Shown here: positions 1 to 11,925 of the stretch, piece by piece | How positions within the stretch are numbered: position 1 is the first letter of the stretch | How the letters are laid out: each line of letters begins with the position of its first letter | Source of the DNA: Exophiala sp. HKRS030 | Lineage: Eukaryota > Ascomycota > Eurotiomycetes > Chaetothyriales > Herpotrichiellaceae | Reading direction: 5' to 3' | Assembly: GCA_023897205.1 (NCBI GenBank) | Contig: JAHWDD010000009.1 | Location: forward strand, 1,922,001-1,986,000 | Length of the DNA stretch: 64,000 nt | Program-made: the position numbers and the translations under genes | Notes under the pieces: model-generated | What the model was told of the DNA's origin: nothing | Databases searched by the model: none | What the model saw: only the letters and a program-made list of their open reading frames with translations

Positions 1-487
1 GGTTCCCCCTTGATAAACGCATCATGATTTGGGCTTGCTGCATTGATTAGGCTGCAGCTTGTGCCCCCTGTAGCGGTCCACGCAACCTTGTGTTACCAGC
101 AATACTTTCCTGATTTCGAACTGATGGCTTCATGGCAGTCTTTCCCTGACCTCTGTGTTCAAGTGAATCAGAAAACGAGACTGTGCCCGGTGTCGCAAGA
201 AATCAGTGCAACACAGCCCCAGAGCCCAATCAACCGATTAAACCAGGGGTCAAACCGGTGTGCTCTGTCAGGCTGATCAAGACCCTGGCCCCCTTTCGTA
301 AGGGAGGTGTTTGGCCACCTTGCAACAAATGACCAGTCACAAACGGCCGTTCACTCCAGGGATAAAAAGGAATGACATTTGCCGCGATGCCAACGGTATG
401 TCGGACTAGTGCTCTAAAGGTGGGGAAATATGGAACGAGCCTCATAACATACAGCTCGATATCTCTGCATTCGCTGTCTTTACATAT
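1..487. other. Stretch without a recognised gene
   Basis: Only short open frames starting at non-ATG codons are present and none has a recognisable domain. It lies upstream of the hypothetical gene that starts at 488 and may hold its promoter or a missed first exon. Confidence 0.4.
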
Positions 488-1456
488 ATGGTCCTTGGGA
501 TTGAAAGTTCTAGGCCTGATATCTCTTGCTCTCAGTGTAGAATGACTTCTGGTAACCAAGTGTCCCATGACCCTTGCCCTGGAGAGCATCGGTTCGACAA
601 TGAATTAGAGAAACCGCATCGTTCTCTTTCAGACTGCCCACCAAAGTCGATTTATGTGAGAGCGTTCAAAAGATTTGTCCGAACAGTGAGCTGCTGTTGT
701 CGGAGACGGCCAAATAGACAGAAAGTTTTTGAGAAAGAAGAATTGCCACCAATCCGAGACATGGTAAGTCCATCACTTCTTCCGAACAGCCTCCCTGACA
801 CCATAATGCCAGGGGATAGACGTTTCAATCGATGGCGAAGGAAAATGGGTCGATGTCCCCAAGAATCATGTCAAGTTTGTTGATGATATAGACGACATCA
901 TCATTTGTAAGCAGTTGGCCATGGACTTGCTACAATACCCTGAGCAGTACAATGAGAGGACCGAACTTCTCGAGCCGCCACGTAAAGTCATTAGCGACGG
1001 CGCTGTGTTTTTGTGCGACCGTAAAGTCACTGCAAGATGGCGTTGGATGGCTGAGGGCTACACACGTGGTGATGATCTATTTGTTACTTCGGAGGTCGAA
1101 GGAGGGCGCATATTATTGCTCATGCCACGGTCCAAAAACAAGTTGCAAAACGACATTGGATCGGTAAAGCCTCTCTACCATCCTGTGCAGACTGAAGGTA
1201 AAGCTAGTTTTGTCCTGGTGGTGTTTTTCTTGACCTAGTTGCTGATTTATGAGCAGAGGAGAAGACACGACAGAGAGAGGACAACGCTCAAGCAGATGCA
1301 ATTCACAAAAATGTTAGACAAACTTCGAGCAAGAGCAAAACCGAAAAGTTCACGGCGCTATATAAGGACAACGCAAGCACTGCAGGCGAGCCTCATCAAG
1401 GCACTGGAGATCAACCTCGACAAGGCAGTGCTTCCTCTCCGCAGAGCCCAGGATAG
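488..1456 (+). CDS. Hypothetical protein, three exons
   Basis: I do not recognise this protein. A continuous frame is obtained with exons 488-763, 813-1197 and 1257-1456. The introns (49 and 59 bp) have GTAAG or GTAAA donors and CAG acceptors, and removing them gives 286 residues ending at TAG. The middle exon is the most protein-like part: it has acidic VDVP and FVDDIDDII stretches and a RWRW motif. The C-terminus is very hydrophilic, rich in Gln, Ser and Lys. The first exon has a Cys/Arg-rich patch (SCCCRRRPNR) and the true start could lie further downstream. There is no signal peptide or membrane segment. Frame continuity over two introns supports a real gene; the function is unknown. Confidence 0.45.
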
Positions 1457-1812
1457 TACACATTTCGAACGGTTCCTTTGAACAGCTTTCAACTGAACAA
1501 CTCTTGATCGTGATTAACCTCAATCAAATTGGACAACGACGCAATGCAATGTATCACACGCACCACTTCCATAGCTGATACTCTGTTAAATGGGTCTTTT
1601 TTCAAGGCCTAAATTACATTCATTTGAATAATGGTTTGAGCTGGGACAGTCTTTGATTGCGAAGCTCGAGCAACTTCTGTTCGATGAGAATAGTGCAGAT
1701 GATTAGCTCCTCGACAGAGCCTTGGATGCTCAAAGTAGTCAAATAACTTGCCCATCGTCTTTCTGTATATTTGGTTTCAATCACAGAGCGGTTGTATGAG
1801 AAATGGTTTTGG
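1457..1812. other. Convergent intergenic region
   Basis: This lies between the 3' ends of the hypothetical gene and the DUF6594 gene. It probably holds both 3' UTRs. I see no further feature. Confidence 0.4.
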
Positions 1813-2773
1813 TCAGGCCGGTTGTGGCGGGGTCGCAACTACAAAGTTGGCACCGCCAACAAACACGACTTGAACAGCTGCAAAAGCGGTCGTGGCGGCG
1901 AAGACCTCGTATCGATGACCTTGTGCTGCAAAGCTCATGGTCAGGGAGAACAGCGCGCTCAGCGCGACAATGACCAGCAACCGGACCAGCATGTTCTGAA
2001 TATAGTAAAGGATGACGATGGAGGTTGATGGAATAATAGATGAGAGCACAGTACAGGCGATATTCCCTATGGCCACGAAAAGACCGTCGTTATAGAAGTA
2101 TCGTGGCCCGAGAATATCATCATCCTTCTTCTGATGTATGCGGTGGCCCAACTTGCGGTGGTAAACTGGTATCAAGGTGTTGCCGACCCAGGCCGCGAAA
2201 CGATCAGTCCGCCTGTTCACTGCCATAAGGTCTTTTGCGTGTTGAGGGTCCCATGCTCTGGCCTCAGCATCGGAATGCTTCTTGATAAAATTTTGGCCTC
2301 CCCTTTCGCCTTCTAACCACGTGCGCAGGAAATCAATGTCGCACCGATCGGGCTCGGGCAGTTTGAGGACATTAGACGCCTGTCCGACAAATCGATCTTG
2401 TCAGTGGTCAGCAGACACTTGCATCTCTGGCAAAGGTTCGACGTCATCTGCAAGGAAAAGCAGTGATGGACAATGTGTGTCCCAACGTACAATATCTCAG
2501 AAGCTTCCCCTCGACATCCTCAATCAATTCTTTCCGGAAGCTCCGCCCCCCTCGGGCAATCGATTCATTGGCTTTTGCCCAAGACTTTGCATGATCTTGC
2601 TGTACGGGATCGTTTGACTCGGCTGCCTTGAGATACTCGAGATCGTCGTCAAGTTCAAGGAGTTCGGCCTGGAGATGAAGCAACACCTGCGCCGCCAGGG
2701 GCCCGAAGCGGCGAAGGACGACGAGATCAGGGTTTGTCCCCAGGAGAGTTGAGAGTTCATCATAGCCTGCCAT
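1813..2773 (-). CDS. DUF6594-family membrane protein
   Basis: Exons on the minus strand are 2773-2491, 2447-2419 and 2379-1813, giving 292 residues. The 43-bp intron starts GTACGT and ends CAG. The second intron is only 39 bp, starts GTGTCT and ends CAG; without it the frame hits a stop, and with it the frame reads LKLPEPDRCDIDFLRTWL, typical of this family. The N-terminal half is a helical, soluble segment beginning MAGYDEL with an LEYL-type helix. The C-terminal third has about three hydrophobic helices, the usual DUF6594 layout. These proteins are abundant in filamentous fungi and their function is unknown. The 29-nt middle exon is notable. Family assignment is from recalled pattern, not a search. 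Confidence 0.8.
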
Positions 2774-4020
2774 GTTCGGGGTGGCTCAGACTAGATGCAG
2801 CTCGGACTGAGAGCATAGCATGGCAAAAAAGAGAAAGACCACACAAGATGGCGGGGAAGTCGTTGTCGCTGGAAACATACGTCCAGGTGGAAAGGCCAAC
2901 ACAGAGTCAAGCCCCTGGATGCTGCACCTGGTCCAGATTGGACAGCTGGGCCTGGGCAAAAGGGGCAGACAGCGAGGCAAACCTGGAATCATTCACATTG
3001 GTCTTCATGGCCTCATGACGAAATGAACCAGAATTGCCTCGCGAGGCGTCTAGCCTACTGCAACAGCTGGACGCCATGGAGCCTCGAGGCAAGATCCAAT
3101 TATGCGCGCCCATTTATGTGTCAAGGATGGGCATCTGTCTCAGATAGAGGAGCACCTATTAATACCTTGCAAATCGAGATGCACAGGTCGACCCCCACAA
3201 CATCACAATCTCTTAACGTTCCTTGTACGCGGGGTTCTAAGATGTCGAGGACGGAGTACATGTGGTTGAGCTTCCCACTCGACAATTCACTCCATCGTAG
3301 ATAGTGATGGAGCAGCCCTAAAAAGCACATATTCATGCAGAAGAGTTTGCCATGTGGACTACTTTGTCCGGCCTATCATCACGGACCTTTCCCGACCTAT
3401 TGTATCTACCATCTTCGCTTCTGAGTTCTTTTTTTGCCGTGCGATACTGGAGTCGCCGAAGGGAGCTACTTTGGTGGCTTTGGACTTCTACCCCCGCTAC
3501 CCCCTTCATCCTGAAGTGCGGCTTTTTCCACGTTTTCCATGCAGGGAGTGACCCGCTTGATCTACTGCTTCCAGTCGTCTGTTGGCTGGTGGTGTCTTCC
3601 TCCAGGTACGTTCCACATATCGAGGCCCACGCTCATGCACTCGACCACCACCAAATATCATGCATTTTATGACGCTGTCTGTCCTAGGACTCCCCCTTAG
3701 ATCAATAACATAAACCGGGACGATATTCTCTTACGGCTTCTATCTGATCCTCTGACCATCTGCCACCGACAAACTGCCAATAGCCCTCCACCCTCTAGTT
3801 TATTGTCTTGTCGTTATCTCACGAGCCACCGCAATGACAGTTTTTTTCTTTCGCTCCGTCGTCATCGAGTGAACCTCCAGAGCTGGTCCATGTGATATTC
3901 AGCATCGGGCACCTTCTCGACTGAAACAGAGCCTCGTCGTGACTCGCCCCCCACCACTCACCAGGCTTGAAATTGTTTCCAGGTAATCCTCAGCCTTGGA
4001 CGAATTCGACGACATCCGTC
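2774..4020. other. Divergent intergenic region
   Basis: This lies between the starts of the DUF6594 gene (minus) and the retropepsin-like gene (plus). The last 300 bases are rich in C and T, as expected of a fungal promoter and 5' UTR. Small open frames here show no domain and I reject them. Confidence 0.4.
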
Positions 4021-4983
4021 ATGTCATCCCAAGGGGGCTCGACTAGCCGTGGGGTGCAATCTGAATCCCGTGCGAGGCAGACGACAAAGCTTCGGTGGGA
4101 ACAGGTTCTGCAATTTCTCAAGGTGTGATTCTGTGGACCTCAATCCTCGGCCTCCTGTCCATCTGTGGATTGTTAACACCTGATGTGACAGCTCAAATCA
4201 CGCAGCAAGGCACGCTCGCGAGCCGAAGGCCCTGACGTCAAACAAGCCACGAGGGACACTGGTGCCCATCAGCATCAGTCGAATCCAACACCTGCGACAC
4301 CCGAGACCGCAGACGTCCAAACTCATGCCTCCATGGGCCGGTACGCTGCCGTGGACAGCGCATCGAACCATAACCCCGAGCCTTCACAAGCCACCTCACG
4401 ATTGAGAACGTCAGCACACAATCTGTTGACAGAGTCGTGGACGAGTATCTGCCATATGGGGATAGCTGAGGCGCGGGAGTTGGATCAGTTCTTGAACAGG
4501 ATCGAGAACGGATACCACCGGGAGCGTTTGACGAGCCTTACCGCCATCGGGTTCAATGACCACGTTGAGCAAGCCTCCTGTGCATTTTTCGACGGCGGTT
4601 CAGACGACAACACGATCGAAGTGAGCGTCATGAACAGACTCGGGATACCCTGGACCCGGATCGAGAATTCTCACGTGAGCCTTCGTCCACGGATGGGCCT
4701 CTGTCAGTATGATGGCAGGCCGATCCCTGTCCTCGGCTTTGGCGCCATCCAATGGTCTTTCCGGAATTTCCCTGGCTTCCTCTTCACGACTCCAGTGAAG
4801 GTGGTCGGAGATGGCTACGGCCAGGAGATCTTGTTCGGCCATGGCTTTAGGCGAGATCTGCGCAACGCCATCAACGAAGTAAAGGATGCTGACGAGAACG
4901 GGTCGAGGCGTTATCACAGGATATCTCCTCAAATGCCTGTCACTCAGGTCAGGCGTCTGTTATGCAGAACTCCTCAACATTAG
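4021..4983 (+). CDS. Retropepsin-like protein with altered active-site triplet
   Basis: Exons are 4021-4122 and 4192-4983, separated by a 69-bp intron (GTGTGA donor, GACAG acceptor), giving 297 residues. The first 130 or so residues are polar and probably disordered (SRSKARSRA, then Pro/Thr-rich). The second half resembles single-domain aspartyl proteases of retroelement origin: a segment FFDGGSDDN, then a helix ending NRLGIPW, and a later ILFGHGFRRDL that matches the ILLG-x-DFL strand closing such folds. Retropepsins use Asp-Thr/Ser-Gly at the active site; here the triplet is Asp-Gly-Gly. It could be a domesticated, possibly non-catalytic domain, or a relic of a retrotransposon Gag-Pol. I see no integrase or reverse transcriptase next to it. 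Confidence 0.6.
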
Positions 4984-6004
4984 ATTCGCAGATGTCGCCA
5001 CACGTGGGTTTATTGCAACCACTCACAGAATCATTGCATTAATCTGTCCTGGCCGTCCACGGGCACATCCTTTTCTCCTTTCCCCGATAGTCAACCAATA
5101 GAAACAACATCCAACAAGCCGGTTCAACCCATCATCGCCACCCTCAAATATTCTCGTCATCATCGATACATGAACAGCAGTCATCAGCCGTGCGTAACGA
5201 GGTTGAATGAGGGAGTTACGGAGTATTTGGATCGGAAAAAAAAGTACAGCGACACCTTCCCCAGAGCCGGGCCCCTCTCCCGCCTCTCCCCCATCCTCTC
5301 CACCCCACCCCCCCTCACAATGTCCATTCTTGGAGGAGGCGCAGTCTCCCATTCAAAAACCACCGTCTAAGCCGAAGCCATCATTTTTGTTCCCAGCAAA
5401 GGTAAAAGGTATGCACCAGGTGTAAGGAGTTCGTTCAAAACCATTTTTCAAAAGAATAAGGGAAAAGGAAAAGGAAAAGGAATCTGTGGAGTAGTTCTGT
5501 GACGAGTGCGATACAAGGTATTATTGGGGGTTAACACCGTTCCAGGCAAGACGCATGTTACAAGTTGGACAAACTCCGTCGTAACTCGTAGTACGTGTCA
5601 TGTTTTCACTTTAGATAATTATACAGAATATACGATTATATGTACCTGATTTATGTTCTTGGTGATTCGTCACCGAGTTTTTGTATAGAGTAACTCGTGA
5701 AAAGGGTATTTTGCGGAATGTACAATCTCTACCGTAACAATTGACTGTCTCATGTGTGCCGGGGTTTGAGCCTCCTTGATGCATGTACCTCAAATGCGGT
5801 GCTCAAACTGAGGCTGGATCGTTTCTTATTCTTGAGACTAGATCGAGTACGAAGTGCATTGAATTGGTACCATCTTTGATTCCGCCATCTCTGACATATG
5901 CCTCAAATACTGTATGCTAGCTCCCTAGGTCCCTGGCTATACCGTGCCACTCACTACCTGGGAAGACACTGACGATGCCGCATCTTGTCCTGGGACGACG
6001 TACT
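4984..6004. other. Intergenic region
   Basis: This lies between the 3' ends of the retropepsin-like gene and the helicase gene. It contains a short GGAAAA tract at 5461-5480 and C-rich sequence near 5250-5310. No gene is supported. Confidence 0.4.
5461..5480 (+). repeat. Short GGAAAA tandem repeat
   Basis: Three copies of the hexamer GGAAAA run in tandem within intergenic DNA. This is a simple microsatellite. Confidence 0.8.
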
Positions 6005-8545
6005 CTACCGCCCTCTACTGCCAGCGCTCATCATCTGAGATTCCAACTCCAGCATCTCTTCGTACGAAAAATCATCGCCAAACTCGTCCTCTTCGACAGG
6101 TGTCTTCGCAGTACTCTTGACACTAGCTTTCTTCGCAAAAAAGGTAGGTTCCACACCGGTTGTCTTGAATGGCTTCTCCAACGTCGTATGACCCGACAGT
6201 TTGGAATAGAACTGCAGCACTTTGGCGTGTACCATGACTTTCCGCTCATCAAATCGAAGCACCTGTAGACCTTCCTTACTTCTTGCGCGACTGAGAGCGA
6301 CGTAGGCTTGTCCTTTTTCAAAGACTTTCCCCAGATCAACCTTCACCCGGCTCAAAGTTTGCCCTTGGGCTTTGTGAATCGACAAGGCCCACGCGAGGAT
6401 CAGAGGAACCTGCACTCGCTTGGCCAGGACTTCTCCCTGTTGAGACTCAGTCTTCCATTCATCGGGTGCACAGAGCATGCTCCGGGACGTGCCATCTGGT
6501 AGGTTGAACCGAACCATTGGCCACAGTCTTCCCGAGGCCACATTGCCACCTTGACTTTTCAGGCGAGCAGCCTGGATCTTCTCACGGGCAGCCGCTTTGT
6601 CTTCGGGATGCTCTCCATCATCAGGTTCATGTGCCAGTAGGAACGTTGGCTCGTCTTCCTTATAAGCGAAAAAGGTGCCTTCGTCCATGAAAGATTGAAC
6701 AATGCCTAGGGAACCGTTGACCAACTGAGAATCAATGTTCTTGATAAGCATAACTTGAGCACCTTTCTTCAGCTCGAGAACTTCTGGAGCAATAAAGTTT
6801 GCGAGAAGATTCTTTCGCACATTGAGATCTTGTACGCCGGAATCGACTGCATTGAAAGTCATGATTTGACCAGAAAGTTTTCGCATGCGGTTCTGATTGG
6901 CATTTTCGACTTCTTCGCGACGTGGGTATCTAATCTTGTGAGTGAAAGTCAAACAAGTTGGAAATATCGTTACTTACAGTTCAGTAGCCTCGAGTTCATC
7001 CCGAAAGTTGAGTGGCCTCGACAACGATTTGAACTCGCGAATTGTAGCGGGGCTCATCTTCCCGAGCCGCATCTCGTTGAGCATCCTTGCAAAGTTCTCA
7101 TCCTTTTGTCGAAACACGTGGGTGAGAAGAATCGTATGTTGAATGCAGGTGTTCCATGTCACGGCATCAAACACAAACTTGGCTGTGGAATTCTTGTCTG
7201 GGACAGGGGGGAGTTGGAAGAAATCTCCAGTGACAACCAACTGTATCCCGCCAAAAGGTCGACCATTGTTGCGAATCGTCCGAGCTACTTGCTCGAGTTT
7301 GTCAAACAGTTGACCATCAACCATAGAGATCTCATCGATGATAAGTATTTTTGTTCTCAGCCATTTTTGACGTGATTTCTGATTCCGTTTAACCTTTTTG
7401 ACAAGTTCAGGTGCAGGCTCTTTTCCGAGTCCGATGCCTGACCAACTGTGAAGTGTCTGGCCTTCCAGGATACACGAAGCAAGACCCGTGGAAGCGGTAA
7501 TGGCGTAACGGTCGGGCTCCTTGCGGTATTTGTGCTTCAGTTGGGAAATGATTGCCCTCATAAGAACCGACTTTCCCGTACCGGCAGAACCAGTGAAAAA
7601 TACACTTTTCCCTTCCTCCATTACAGCCTTCATAACAGCCTTTTGTTCGTCCGAGAGAAATGGCTCTGGTAATCGTTCAAGTGGAAGCTTTTGACCATCT
7701 GTAGGTTTCATAAAAGACTGAAGTGTCCTACCCGAAGATGTCGTTGGTCGTGACACTGGCGTGCTAGACCGCTGACGAGCTGCGGGTGCTTGCTGCAGCA
7801 TGGCTGACATGGCTGAAGTCACGTTGTGCGATGGATCCCGAAACTTCTTCTGGTGTGCTGCAGCTGATCTGTCAGAGTATCTGTCAAGCTCTTGTTCCTT
7901 GTCTGTGGTCAACCGTTCCCTCGAAGTTCTTGTATAACTACTTGCATTCGTGTCTGTTGGGAAAGATGAAACGTTTCTCGCATCGGCGGAAGTAAAGCTA
8001 GCCGGCAGAACACGTCTTTTCGTCGGCCTGACTGGAGAAGGAGGCTCTTCGACTCTTGTGGCTGCATTTGGTTTGTTGTAATGTGACGGAGGAGATGAAG
8101 ACCATGGTACCGGGGCGCTGCTGGGAGGCTGACCGGTGGAGTTGTTCGACAACGGAGGGAGTGTAGGATATGACTCGCAATCCAAATTATCAAGTGAGGG
8201 ATAAGAGATGCTAGAGTGCTTCTGTGGGCTCGTAAGGTCTACGTAGGTGACCTCAGGGGGAGTGTTCTCGTCATCAAAAGAGTTTTGTTGAGATAACGAG
8301 GCCAGTCTGCTTGTATAGCTTAGGCTTCGGTCAAGTTTGCGTTTCAACTGGCTGTTTCCAGGCTCTCGTGCAGTGTTTGCGACAGTATTGTTTACCCGCA
8401 GAGGTGACTGCCTCTTGTCCGATTGTGCATTCGAATCATATTGTCTTGTCGCTCGCTGAAACATGATGGCATGAATGAATCTCTTTGGCGATCTTAACGC
8501 ACCATTCGGAGAACGTAGGAGGACGGTGGCCGGAGAAAGGTGCAT
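6005..8545 (-). CDS. PIF1: PIF1-family ATP-dependent DNA helicase
   Basis: Exons are 8545-6978 and 6929-6005, with a 48-bp intron (GTAAGT donor), giving 830 residues. PIF1 is a 5'-to-3' superfamily 1B helicase acting in mitochondrial DNA upkeep, telomere control and G-quadruplex unwinding. Visible motifs are Walker A GSAGTGKS near residue 320, IIDEISM (Walker B), GDFFQLPPV, the GAQVMLIKN segment, and near the C-terminus ALSIHKAQGQTL and AYVALSRAR. The N-terminal 300 residues are low-complexity and Ser/Pro-rich. I chose the ATG at 8545 because the open frame further upstream has no ATG. That start gives a basic, Arg-rich leader (RSPKRFIHAI) that could be a mitochondrial presequence; an ATG 27 codons later could serve a nuclear form. 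Confidence 0.95.
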
Positions 8546-9118
8546 GAAAGGAAGAGGCCACTGAGGAAAGAGCGGACAGCGTCGGGGAGATGGGAACAAA
8601 CAGCAGGTAAGAAGTACTCGTACTCGTAGACTATTCGTGCAGGACTGGGACAATCAACGTAACGCGTAGAGCGCGTCGCGAGGTGGCGCTTAGTGAAAAA
8701 TATTAGTGTCTTGGCACAATGCAAGGCTGCACAAGGCTATCGAGCTCAGACTCCGTCCTCAAATCGTACTCGCATGAACCCTGCACTTTCGGAGAATCCT
8801 AGGTAATCATCAATATTATGGAAGGGAAAATTGGATTGATACGCTATACGACATGTGAGTCAACCTTCTATTCTTACATCTGCGAGGCAGTTCAACCAGT
8901 GCATTTGGAAACAAGTATAACGCTTTTGATATGGGTATCCTGCTAAGCACCAATGCCCGTGACTTACTCACGACAACACCAACAACACATCTGCTCGCTT
9001 GATTCACCCCGTCTAATGGCTCATGAAAGTTGGTGAGATGTCGTAATCTGAACAGAACGCTCATAGCAAAGATCAATCTGGTTTAAGATCCATAACGTTG
9101 CTCCTACGCTGTCACAAA
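8546..9118. other. Intergenic region
   Basis: This holds the probable promoter of the PIF1 gene and the 3' UTR of the RRM gene. A short open frame at 8816-9076 has no recognisable domain. Confidence 0.4.
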
Positions 9119-10712
9119 CTATGCCTGATATCCTGGAAAATTGTTACCAAACGATGGAGGAGGCTGCTGGAACATTCCTGCAGGTGCACCTTGACCACGA
9201 CCGTATCCTCCAGCCGAAGGCGGAACTGGTCCTTGTCCGAAGGCTGATTGGGGAGATTGAGTATAAGGGCTAGCATGATTGTTCGAATCCCATTGGCCGC
9301 GTCCTCCTGGGCTGGGTCCTAGAGATATGTCAGCTCAAGTCTGCATGGACAACCTAAGGAGTGTATCAGTACCCTGAGGGGTCATGGGACCTGGTCCACC
9401 ATACTGGGGGAAATACGGCGAGGCTGGGTTGTAGCCGCCAGGAGTTGTCGCAGAACCAATGGATGTTTGTGGTGAATACGTGTCGAATTGGCCGGTCGGA
9501 GGACGATCTTTGCCCCACTAGACAACGTTAGATATCTTGCTGCAAGGCCTTGACGCCTATACTTACAGAGCATTTCAAAGGTCGCCCGTTGACATTGTAA
9601 CCCGAAAGCTGGCAAATGGCCATGGCGGCATTCTCGTGCGTATCCATCTTGATGAAAGCGAAGCCTCGGTCAGACTGAAACCTAGTCTCAACAACGTAAC
9701 CAAAGTTTTGGAACAATGGAATGAGGTCGGCCTGTGTGGTGTACGGTGTAAGATTGCCAACATAGCATGTCGTCTGCCAGCTCGGAGTTTGGTTGACCAC
9801 CATCTCATATGACTGGACGCCTTGAGTAGGGAAATGGTGGTGCCCGAAAGGAGTGGTTGGAGTCATACCCATGGCGGCCATAGCCTGTTGCTGCGAGATT
9901 GATGGCTGCCCTTTCTGGTTGGCCCAGTTGCACCGAATAGCTCTACTACCCAGCCATTCACCATCCATCGACGCGAGGGCCTTCTCGGCATCTTGCCTCT
10001 CCCGGAAAGCAACGAAACCGTAGCCTCGAGTGCGACCGGTCTTCATGTCCCACATGACCCGTGCTTCCGAAACAGAACCAAAAGCAGAGAATGCTTGCAA
10101 AAGAACTTCATCATTGACTTCGTTACTCAGGTCACCCACGAAAATATGGAAGTGGTTCGAGGTATCCTCCTTGTTGGATGTGTTGGATTGGTACGCCCAA
10201 TTGACGCGGATCTCGCCTTGATGAACTCGTCGACCGTTGAGTGTAGACATGGCTCGCTCAGCAGCACCCGGATCATCGTATTCGACAAAGCCGTAGTTGA
10301 GGCCTTTCGTGTTGAACTGCTGTTTCAGGTTAGTCGTTAGTAACTGCCATTGGAGTATCATACTCACATTCTTGTCTGGAATGATCTTGACGCTGACAAC
10401 ATGTCCAGTTGTCTCAAAGATCTGCTTCAAGACGTCTTCCGTCACACGAGGATCCAAACCACCCACATAGAGAGCCCTCTTGTTTGGTTCAGGCGCAGCT
10501 CTTCGAACCATTCCTCCGGACGAAGGCGACATGGCACCGCCAGGTGTTGCAGGGGTCGGGACAGGGTTGTTATTCTGGGGAATGACGACCGGGGGAAGCG
10601 CAGGCGGCCCCATTGGAGCGCCGGTGTGACCGTTGCTGCCAGGAGGAGCATCGTACCCAGGAGCGCCAACGGTTGATGGCGGGGGTGGCAGAACCGAAGC
10701 GTTTTCCGACAT
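9119..10712 (-). CDS. Three-RRM RNA-binding protein, PUB1/TIA-1 type
   Basis: Exons are 10712-10368, 10316-9567 (or from 10319), 9517-9373 and 9318-9119, giving about 479 residues. The layout matches yeast Pub1 and animal TIA-1, poly(U)/AU-rich mRNA-binding proteins involved in mRNA stability, translation and stress granules. A Pro/Gly-rich N-terminus is followed by RRM1 (about 80-158, RNP2 LYVGGL), RRM2 (about 171-248, IFVGDL with GYGFVAF) and RRM3 (about 296-366, CYVGNL with GFAFIKM). The C-terminal tail is low in complexity and rich in Gln, Gly, Pro and Tyr, like the prion-like tails of this family. The first intron ends in two adjacent CAG acceptors, so one Gln may be optional. It is divergent from the gene at 11926. 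Confidence 0.9.
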
Positions 10713-11925
10713 ATTCGAGGATTATAATTCTTCTGACAGTTGAAAAGATAATAGACAAGACTCGCGGGAAAAGTTGTCGAATGAAACGATTATATGGGAG
10801 CAGCTCAGGTCGAGTATACTTCGCTTGTCGAGGTACTCGTATTGCGGGGGGAGGTGGAGTCGCAACCAAAGGAAATTCTCGCTGAAGAACGTCGAAGACA
10901 AGTCGCTATCAGATGAAGAGCCAACCCAGAGAGGAGCGCCAAAAACGGTGGACAAGTAGGAGATGCTTGGACAACGCAGAAGTCTGGGAAAAGAGGAGAA
11001 GGAAGTAAGTGTGTTTAGGGGTGTTCTGAGGTGGTCGTGGTACGCTGATGGCAGGTCGTCAAAGCGGTCGCGCCGAGATGAGAACGGTAGGCAGGCAGCA
11101 CGGCGGCGGCTGAAACTCGAGAAAAGTGCGCAGCAAAGCAAATCAGAGCAGATTTCAAGGTCGAGGAGATGATGACTTTAGGAAAAGTGAAGAGAGATAA
11201 GAAATCGCTCAGATTCTTTTCCCAACGCCCAAACTTGCAATGCACGAATTCCAAGCGACTGGACAAAGATGAGAGGAAGAAAGGAAGAACAACAAGCTGG
11301 TTGGAGGAAGATAGGATGAGAAAAAGTGTCTGAAGAAGAAGAGGAGGAGCGAGAAAAGTAGATAGTTACAGTAAAACATGGTGGAAGTTGGAGCAGATAA
11401 GGTGTGATGTGACTTGTCAGAACGGCTGCAGGCGCAGCAGCAGTCGCCGTTAAGCTTGTTCGGGACTCGCGTGCTTGTTTTAGGCTTCTGCTTGAGCCCT
11501 GGTGGCCCCCCCAGCCTTGGTGAGGTTGGTGCGTCTAGAGGCAACTCCCCACTGTAGCCGCCGCCTATAAGACGCCCGGGGAGGTCAATCATGGCCCCTG
11601 CTCGCTGCATCCCGCGCCTAGTAAGCCTACCTGGACCCCTTGTGTGGCACCCAAAGGCCCTTTCCATTCATTCTCCTTGTCTCGTCTCCCACTTCGGGTC
11701 CGTTGGTTCGACCCACCATCCCCGTCCATCATCACGAACTTGACACTGACACTTTTTCCATGGCCGTCCATCGTGGTCAAAGCCAAAGAGCTTAATCAAA
11801 CTGCAGTTGAGAGGCATGTTGTCTCCCCTCCGGTGATCGATTCTTTCTTTCCGCACCGCACCACCATTACTCTCGCCCTTTTCCCGACCGCCTCCCCCCA
11901 TCTCCTCGCTTATGCCGTCGTCACC
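10713..11925. other. Divergent promoter region, about 1.2 kb
   Basis: This lies between two divergently transcribed genes. It has long purine-rich runs (about 11,060-11,360) and pyrimidine-rich sequence before the ATG at 11926. An open frame extends upstream of 11926 to 11644 but its sequence is not protein-like, and the ATG at 11926 has a good CACC context. Confidence 0.5.

Noticed and set aside
780..792. A partial match to the CGG-octad element on the minus strand
   Set aside because: It keeps only the central ten bases, lies in an intron of the hypothetical gene and lacks the second full CGGYTG unit.
8546..8653. Upstream start for PIF1 at 8653
   Set aside because: The codon there is TTG, not ATG. 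The first in-frame ATG is at 8545.
11644..11925. Upstream extension of the acidic protein to an ATG-less start at 11644
   Set aside because: The extra residues read like pyrimidine-rich promoter DNA, and ATG 11926 has a strong context.
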